Source of the DNA: Macquaria australasica
Taxonomy: Eukaryota; Chordata; Actinopteri; Centrarchiformes; Percichthyidae
Length of the DNA: 64,000 bases
Reading direction: 5' to 3'
NCBI GenBank assembly: GCA_005408345.1
Contig: SEMN01000637.1
Location: 186,001-250,000 of the forward strand
The position numbers and the translations under genes were made by a program. Under the pieces are notes generated by a model, which saw nothing but the letters and a program-made list of their open reading frames with translations, did no database searches and had not been told where the DNA came from. This document shows, one piece after another, positions 57,232 through 64,000 of this stretch; position 1 is the first letter of the stretch; the number at the start of each line of letters is the position of its first letter.

Positions 57232-59299
57232 CTGCAGGGAGACAAGAAAAAGCAACCCATTATTAGGATCCTAAAGCATTGTTTAAGTATACATTTCACT
57301 AATCCGAGACACCATCAAGCTGCAACAAAATGCCACTCTGCTGGCTCTGTAGGAAGTCAGCTTACCTTGATCTTCATGGTGGATGGGGCCAGGGCTGTGA
57401 TCTCCTTCTGCATCCTGTCAGCGATGCCGGGGTACATGGTGGTGCCTCCAGACAGCACAGTGTTGGCGTACAGGTCCTTACGGATGTCGACATCACACTT
57501 CATGATGCTGTTGTAGGTGGTCTCGTGGATTCCGCAGGACTCCATACCTGAGAGCAGATACAAAAAAAAAATAAAATAAAAATCAGCAAGTTGAAGTGCA
57601 GGGTAACCATAAGTGTTTAGTAGTTTTGAGTATGTATAGCATGTTAGGGCTCAAGATGGGAAACATACCAAGGAAGGAAGGCTGGAAGAGGGCCTCTGGG
57701 CAACGGAACCTCTCATTGCCGATGGTGATGACCTGTCCGTCAGGCAGCTCGTAGCTCTTCTCCAGGGAGGAGGAGGAGGCAGCAGTGCCCATCTCCTGCT
57801 CGAAGTCCAGGGCGACATAGCACAGCTTCTCCTTGATGTCACGCACGATTTCCCTCTCGGCTGTGGTGGTGAAGGAGTAGCCACGCTCTGTCAGGATCTT
57901 CATGAGGTAGTCTGTGAGGTCGCGGCCGGCCAAGTCCAGACGCAGGATGGCGTGGGGCAGGGCGTAGCCCTCATAGATGGGCACTGTGTGGGTCACACCA
58001 TCACCGGAGTCCATGACGATACCAGTGGTACGACCAGAGGCATACAGGGACAGCACAGCCTGGATGGCAACGTACATGGCAGGGGTGTTGAAGGTCTCGA
58101 ACATGATCTGTAAAAATGAGGAGAGAACATTTAGCATCACAGCAAACAAAGGTCTTTAGCTTTTGTGGCCACTGCACTCACTACATGCATTAGAGTGAGG
58201 CTAAGATTGAAGTTAGTAGAAAAAAGTGCAGAAAAACATCCCTTCACACTTGTGCATGTCAGATGTCTATTAGGTGCTGATCTACTGACTTAGCTAAAAA
58301 ACAGACACAAGTGCAGATAAGGCACACAGTCAAGAGAGACCTGTTGATGATAGATCATCTTATAGGAGAGAGGTCCTGGAGGAGAGGGGAGGAAGGAGCA
58401 AGTGAGAATGGAATGGAGAAGGAAACTAAGAAGGAAGTGAGGCAACTAGTTTTGAACAGTCTCTTTAATGTGGTGTGTAGCTAAACTGGATATGCTAAAC
58501 TCTGCATGTGCACAAGAGGGGGCGTGTACCTGGGTCATCTTCTCCCTGTTGGCTTTGGGGTTCAGAGGGGCCTCTGTGAGCAGGACAGGGTGCTCCTCAG
58601 GGGCAACTCTCAGCTCATTGTAGAAGGTGTGATGCCAGATCTTCTCCATGTCATCCCAGTTGGTCACAATACCGTGCTCGATGGGGTACTTCAGGGTCAG
58701 GATACCCCTCTTGCTCTGGGCTTCATCACCTACGTAGCTGTCCTTCTGGCCCATACCCACCATCACTCCCTGAAAAGAGATCAGACAGCTTGTTAAATGA
58801 GTAAACATGTATATGTAGGGTTTTCCAAATCTACTTAACATCTTGACTAATGTACTTGGGTCTAGGTAATATAATGGGGTAAAAAGACAGTCTAAACTAT
58901 ACATTAAAATTTCATGGTGACTGTATATAAAAAAGTAGTCTCGCTGATGTAAAGCCCATTGACTGCGTAGCATTAATTATAGCAAAAATCAAACCCATTT
59001 TCAGCTGGCATTCAAGAAATTCTGAAATAATTCATTAAGAATTAGCTTTAATTGCTTAGAATTATTTAATTTTGATAGCAAGTGTATGCATTAAAATCCA
59101 TAACAAATCTCATAATTAACCAATGCTTATTCAAATCAGCTGTGTGGCTTTATTTTGTTATTGATCAATCATTCACCTGATGCCTGGGACGACCGACGAT
59201 GGAGGGGAAGACAGCACGAGGGGCGTCGTCTCCGGCGAATCCGGCTTTGCACATACCGGATCCGTTGTCAACAACCAGTGCGGCGATTTCATCTTCCAT
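57088..59299 (-). CDS. actb: Beta-actin, cytoplasmic (375 aa, five coding exons)
   Basis: Coding exons: 59299-59177, 58769-58530, 58107-57669, 57547-57366, 57231-57088; 1128 nt including TAA. All splice sites are GT-AG and exon sizes (123, 240, 439, 182, 144) are those of vertebrate cytoplasmic actin genes. The protein starts [20 protein letters not shown] and ends [16 protein letters not shown]. Val at the LVVDNGSG position marks the beta rather than the gamma cytoplasmic type. The nucleotide-binding loops ([23 protein letters not shown]) are intact. Actin polymerises with ATP hydrolysis into filaments of the cell cortex and cytoskeleton. The gene lies about 8-11 kb upstream of the tnrc18 promoter in the same orientation. 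Confidence 0.98.
57366..57547 (-). CDS. actb: actb exon 5
   Basis: 182 nt, [20 protein letters not shown] to STMKIK. Contains [15 protein letters not shown], part of the nucleotide cleft. Acceptor CTCTCAG, donor GTAAGC. Confidence 0.98.
57669..58107 (-). CDS. actb: actb exon 4
   Basis: 439 nt, [20 protein letters not shown] to PSFLG (split Gly). Contains the phosphate-binding loop [11 protein letters not shown]. Acceptor TTTACAG, donor GTATGT. Confidence 0.98.
58530..58769 (-). CDS. actb: actb exon 3
   Basis: 80 codons, from [20 protein letters not shown] to NREKMTQ. It holds the D-loop of actin subdomain 2. Acceptor TTTCAG, donor GTACAC. Confidence 0.98.
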
Positions 59300-59306
59300 G
59301 GCTGAA
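59177..59306 (-). CDS. actb: actb exon 2 (first coding exon)
   Basis: Acceptor CAACAG ends at 59307. Seven leader bases (TTCAGCC) precede the ATG at 59299-59297, then 41 codons follow to GRPRHQ. Donor GTGAAT. Confidence 0.97.
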
Positions 59307-59497
59307 CTGTTGAGGGAGAATAAAAGAAAGACACCGTTAAACACTCAAAGTCTCACATCCACCTTCCAACAACGCACTTGGCGCTCTCACTTCCTGTGAA
59401 CTACTAGCGGCAGTTCCCGGACTTAGCCGCTGGGTGGCGCTCGCCCCACATTCCGACCAAGCCAGACAAAAGGAAGCGGCGCTGCAGTCTGTTGTTA

Positions 59498-59507
59498 CCA
59501 TATAAGG
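59498..59507 (-). promoter_or_regulatory. actb: actb intron-1 CArG box
   Basis: CCATATAAGG, a perfect CArG site, lies in intron 1 about 190 nt before exon 2. Vertebrate beta-actin genes carry a conserved intron-1 CArG element needed for full activity; this is the likely counterpart. A near match (CCTTATATAC) lies at 60118-60127. Confidence 0.8.
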
Positions 59508-60775
59508 ACATGGTTCGGTTTTGAGCAGCTTTGCGTCTACCGGCGCCGTGGCGCGCGGCCAGAGCACATCAAGAAAAAGGAACAGTCGACATTATCGGAC
59601 CCGGCGCCGCTCGACCACTCCCCCCGGTTGACTACGGTTAAACTTCCTCCGCTGCCCCTCCCTTTGTTGCTCAATCGTACCAGTTTTAGAGAGACCACCA
59701 GAAAGCCTCGCTTCAATATCACTGCGTCACGTTCAAACTCGCCCGCTTCATTCATTGCATACGGCCCCATCTGACGCGACCGCACACCATTACCGACAGT
59801 TCAACCCTTTATTCAAAGAAACGAACAAACTCTGGCATCAGTCTTTGGACACTGGCTTTTAAAAAGACGAGAAAACAACCCAGAAGTTATATAATGAACT
59901 CATGAATGGCCACAAGACCTTGACTGATGCTCCATTTCCTGAAAGCCACGCCTTATCTGAGAGCGGATGACTTGTCACTCAGTTTCCCCTTTTCCTCGGG
60001 CAGGCTGACGAGACACGACTTCATACCAGAACCGGTCTGTTCAATTAAGCGATCAATCAATTAATGCCTTTTTTTTTTGCAGGCCTCGCATTCTTGAACC
60101 TTCTGTTCTGAGGAAGCCTTATATACGAGACACCCCGATGATAAAATGAAGCTTAAACACGACCAGGAAGTGTACACAAGTGTCCATGAAAATAAATAAA
60201 TAAATAAATAATCTCGACTAAAGTGACCGTTACAAGTCTGAAGGGCGGTGTTAGCACGATGTGGCTAGGCTAACATGCTAAAGTAGGTCACACCCCGCCG
60301 CATCGGGCGCACAAAGGGAGCAGCCGTGATCCAGACGACCTCAACTCAAAAGCCTGTCAAACTACCCTGCTGGGGGGGGGGGGACATAAGCCAACGCTGG
60401 AATAAAAAGCAAGTGTTGCACAACGACAGACCCAGTTTGACCGTTAACGGACACGGTAACGGTAACCATAAGCCGGCTACAGCCGAAAGCACCTGCGAGT
60501 CGCAGGTTCAGCGGTCTCTAGCCACCACCACTGCACAGTGTTACTTTTAGAAGAAACAAAGCACAAAACAGATCGTGGTTTCTATAACGAGCACCTTTTA
60601 ATCATTCAATTAAATTAGCAGTACAGTCGGTGCACGGCAGGACAAAGAACCTCGTGGTCCCCGACATCTTTTACAAACAAAATGCATTGAAAAAAACCCC
60701 AACCGATTCAGTGTTTACTTGATAAATATTATTCTAAAAATAGAAATGTGTAATTAATGGTTTCTGTTTCCTTAC

Positions 60776-60862
60776 CTTTGGGTGGGGGGGCTTTTCGCTT
60801 TAAGGGAACCGGTTTCAGGCAAATGATATCCCGCACAAGCTGCGTGTGACGGCGCTCAGAGT
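60776..60862 (-). other. actb: actb noncoding exon 1
   Basis: The donor CAAAG|GTAAGG is at 60776/60775. The 5' end is set about 27 nt downstream of the TATA box, so it is approximate. Vertebrate actb genes have such a short untranslated first exon. The intron to exon 2 is about 1.47 kb. Confidence 0.8.
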
Positions 60863-60888
60863 GAGTCTGCTGGCTGTGGGCGCGTGTG

Positions 60889-60895
60889 TTTTATA
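60889..60895 (-). promoter_or_regulatory. actb: actb TATA box
   Basis: TATAAAA on the minus strand in GCAGTATAAAACACACGCG, about 27-33 nt before the inferred start of transcription. Confidence 0.88.
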
Positions 60896-60918
60896 CTGCG
60901 TCAGTTGCCCGGCTCTAT

Positions 60919-60928
60919 CCATAAAAGG
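60919..60928 (-). promoter_or_regulatory. actb: actb promoter CArG box (SRF site)
   Basis: CCATAAAAGG on plus (CCTTTTATGG on minus) is a perfect CC(A/T)6GG serum response factor site, at about -57 to -66. This spacing from the TATA box is that of known beta-actin promoters, which SRF drives in response to serum and actin dynamics. Confidence 0.9.
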
Positions 60929-60953
60929 TAAACTTTCGGAATAGCGCCCTCTG

Positions 60954-60958
60954 ATTGG
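60954..60958 (-). promoter_or_regulatory. actb: actb CCAAT box
   Basis: CCAAT on the minus strand (GGACCAATCAGAGGG) at about -92, matching the CCAAT-CArG-TATA order of vertebrate beta-actin promoters. Probably an NF-Y site. Confidence 0.85.
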
Positions 60959-62005
60959 TCCAGCGTCATGCACTGGGGCACGTCGCGTGCACACTGTGGT
61001 GCACTGGGCGCTCGCGATTTGAGAGAGAGAGAGAGAGAGGGAGAGAGGGAGGCGATAATAGCAAAGGATTGGAGAAAATAAAAGGGAAGGGACTGATGTT
61101 GTGAGGCCTAGTAAACCTAATCTCTTAATATACAGTTTTATATTCAGGCTAAATCATGTATAAACTTTCATAAGTGTGAAAATGTCTTCCCTGCACCATG
61201 CTCTGAGCAGTTACTTAGGCTATATGATAACCGAAAGAGCTTCGGTACCCCGGACTCCTCCCTGCGAAGGCTGCAAAGGCCCAAGACTTTTTCTTTTTCC
61301 AAAGGCTGTCCTCGCTCCCAGTTCTTCTCTTTAGATTAACACGACACCTTTTGATATTTCAGACATTACAGGTTGTGGAGGCAATGCTGATGTTGCTGTC
61401 CATTTTGAAGACCAGCTGTGAGCTCAGTGGGACTTATAATCACTGCATCACCAGGTCAAACACATGACATACATAACACAAACAGGGTGGTGGAGCTGCC
61501 CTGCCACAGGCTGGGGAATGACCACTTATGTAGGCCACCCTTTCCCCATACTGCCAACGCTTGCTGATAATGTTAATTTATTGATCAAGTATTTGTGCTG
61601 TGTGGCTACATGGTCTTGGGCTCCTCCTAAATATCCTGTCACTGGCTGCTGGCTACCCCTCTCTGCCTCTCTCTCTGCCTGAGATACAATAGTTTGACAA
61701 AGGTGTGTCGTTTCAGGAGAGGATGAGATTTGTTAGCATTCTCAGATAATAATACCCCTGAGACAATACGGCTGCCTTGTGAAAATTACAAAAAATAAAT
61801 CACTAAAATACACGCTGTTTCAGGCACCTTTCAATCATGTGGGAAACACCTAGACTATTGTATGTCATTTTGACCCACAATGAAGCAGGAAGACTCACCC
61901 TGTATCATATAGACTATCAACACTCCCCGGCCTTCAGCTTAATCAATCAAACCCCTTTGTTTTACCTTTTGTACCTGCTCATATTCACCTTTATTAAATA
62001 AAACA

Positions 62006-62050
<45 letters not shown>
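62006..62050. repeat. (CA)22 microsatellite
   Basis: Uninterrupted, upstream of actb. Confidence 0.93.
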
Positions 62051-62053
<3 letters not shown>

Positions 62054-63678
62054 TCCATTTCCAATTCCTGGTCCACTTCATTATGGTAAGAGTGGACTTT
62101 TAAAATATTGGGGCTTTTCACCCTTTGCCTCATTCACATCCTGACTAATGAGGCCCATGTGACACTATCTCAGACTTAAATCTTAAAGCTAGCCATGGGC
62201 CTGCAGCCTGGTGAAATTTCCATTCGGGATTTACTGCCATATTACGGTTCCATACACTATCAGACCATAGCCTTATCGTAAATTATGCGCCCCACTTTTA
62301 AGCACTATCCTTTTTAATTTCTGTGAATTTCTTTTTTTATTCCCCCATCTTTCTCTACCCCTCTTTACCCCCACTCTCTCTCCTCTCTCCTCCATCCTCC
62401 TTTCATCTATCTTCTCCTTATTATACAACATCTGGCACACACTTTTATTCATTTTGTGCTTCTACACCATGAGTGTATACGTTAGTAGAATGGCCGGGCG
62501 GCCTCAGTGCCATTTAAAGCTGTAACTCAGCTGCCACTGAGACATGCAGCAACTTCTTCTCTTCCTCCTTTACCACTTCCCCTTCCTCTCTCTCGGTTGC
62601 GTCAACTCATCTGTATTTTTTTCTTTCTTCTCTTCCTTGTCTTCATTCATGCTGCTCAATTGGCTTTAAATGGACATCATTGTCGTCCTCACATGGTTCA
62701 TATGACCCCTTTAAATTAGCCATAACTCAGTGGCCGCGCAGTGTGAAACAGCTCTCTTTTAATATGCGGAAAGATGGCGATGGCTTGTGTAACTAACTGC
62801 AGATTCTGAATTGTTAATCAGCACATTTCAGTTCTTACAGGCCATTTTTACAAACACAGTTTAAGTCTAGCCCTGCTGCCAGACTTAAATAATTATTCTG
62901 TGGTGATAAACATTTAATAAAAGGGAACAATAAGAGCAAGACTTGTCAATTAATCCATGTTAAGACAGAGTTTCTGACTCTCATGAAAGACTCTCTGCAC
63001 AGTCTCATACAGATGCTGTTACAGGGTTTACGGATGGAAGGAAGGGTCAAAGGTCTACTGGGCCCACTTATTGATTTACAGGCCTTAAATCTCATTGTTA
63101 AGGGTCAAACGACAAACCTCGCTTATCCCTGTCTGACCTAAAACTTGACTATTCATTTATATTTGTTTCCCTGGTGATAAAGTTGCATTTGTGTGATGAA
63201 GGAATGTGAAAAAAAAGGTGGGTCCAGGTGACGCTGTTAACAGAGATTTGAACAGAAACAAGCTGAGAGGATTGTTTCTCCATGTTGGTGCTGTAATGGT
63301 GTAAACAGGGATTGGCTGGGAACTGTTTAATCTGGCCTAAAGGGAGTAGTGAGTCATTGTTCTGGCCCAGCCTACTTTGATTCAGGTGAAAAAGACTTAA
63401 TGGCATGGCATGTTCTTCTTGATGAACTCATGAATAAAGAGTGAAACTAGAGTTCAAGTTTGTTTCTTTATCACCGTGTTAAATCAGTTGTCAGTCAGTT
63501 TAGGTAAGCAGGACTTTGGACATGCATTTACTTATCTATGTGTGTATATGGCTCACTGGTAGTAAATGAGAGGTCTCTGGTTAAGTGGTGTGTTGTCAAC
63601 ACTCTTCAGTGGGAATTTCTACTAGCAAAGTGCTTGGAATACTGTCCTGGGAAGACTCCTCTCATGTGTCATAACGTG

Positions 63679-63711
63679 TGTGTGTGCGCGTGTGTGTGTG
63701 TGTGTGTGTGT
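63679..63711. repeat. (GT)n microsatellite with GCGC interruption
   Basis: GT units with one GCGC break, near the right end of the window. Confidence 0.9.
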
Positions 63712-64000
63712 CTTTACACCTTGGGTGCCAGTGAAATACAGGCTCTCTGAACCTGGACCTTGCTGCCAAGTAGCTCAGTGCAATAGAGTCACCTAATGAA
63801 TTTCTTTCTGAGGATTTTTCATCCAGACAGTAGTTTATACACAGGCACTTGAGGTGTTGTGCATAATGACTATTACTATGAGTGGTGGTTGTCTAAATAG
63901 ACCACTTGTCTAACTAAGTGACACTTTAACGAGAGCAACAAGTGGAAGTTCAGGGCTTAAACCTGTCATTTAGAGTCAGGGAGAGTTAGGGAGCTCCTGA

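Larger units (their letters stand above)
59200..61015 (-). promoter_or_regulatory. actb: actb 5' CpG-rich region
   Basis: CpG is frequent from exon 2 through intron 1 to just beyond the CCAAT box, ending near the (GA)n at 61019-61040. Matches a housekeeping-type CpG island over the actb 5' end. Confidence 0.6.
60960..64000. other. Upstream flank of actb, no gene seen
   Basis: Apart from the (GA)n at 61019-61040, the (CA)n at 62006-62050 and the (TG)n at 63679-63711, I see no recognisable gene or repeat. Open frames here are short and unlike known proteins. Confidence 0.55.

Noticed and set aside
57088..59299. Identity as gamma-actin or a muscle actin
   Set aside because: The N-terminus [15 protein letters not shown], residues typical of cytoplasmic actin and the conserved beta-actin 3'UTR block fit actb.

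Overview
This window is vertebrate nuclear DNA, most likely from a percomorph teleost. It holds spliced genes with GT-AG introns, very many (CA)n/(CT)n microsatellites, interspersed repeats of types common in spiny-rayed fish, and a beta-actin whose N-terminus ([15 protein letters not shown]) is the form I know from percomorph fish. Species cannot be named from sequence alone.

Two genes are supported, both on the minus strand. (1) tnrc18 (trinucleotide repeat containing 18), a large chromatin protein, runs from a start codon at 46023 to a stop at 3903. I could chain 29 coding exons. Every junction has AG/GT sites and every phase closes, giving 9282 nt and about 3093 residues. The protein has a conserved N-terminus, a long disordered middle with Arg-Glu repeats, two coiled coils, a Tudor-like region, a poly-Ser tract and a C-terminal BAH domain. 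(2) actb (cytoplasmic beta-actin, 375 residues) has coding exons between 59299 and 57088, a noncoding first exon near 60776-60862, a textbook CCAAT-CArG-TATA promoter, an intron-1 CArG box, and a 3'UTR ending after AATAAA at 56455-56450.

Layout: 1-3902 is probable tnrc18 3'UTR and downstream flank; 3903-46023 is the tnrc18 coding body with a 12.2 kb first coding intron; 46024-48100 is the tnrc18 5'UTR and CpG-rich promoter area, with a small upstream ORF; 48100-56430 is intergenic, with an orphan CpG-rich patch at 49.38-49.76 kb; 56430-60960 is actb; 60960-64000 is flank with no gene seen. Gene order and orientation match human 7p22 (TNRC18-FBXL18-ACTB), except that no FBXL18 coding sequence is visible between them.

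Mobile-element relics include at least four copies of one hAT-like non-autonomous repeat, two copies of a palindromic MITE, two tRNA-derived SINE pieces, a foldback element and a LINE reverse-transcriptase fragment. I found no unknown multi-gene system. The most striking observations are an 88-nt adenosine-free (GT)n tract just before a conserved tnrc18 exon, a (CA)n tract abutting a tnrc18 donor site, a tandem duplication of a conserved block in the actb 3'UTR, and a 15-base motif repeated four times in the intergenic CpG-rich DNA.
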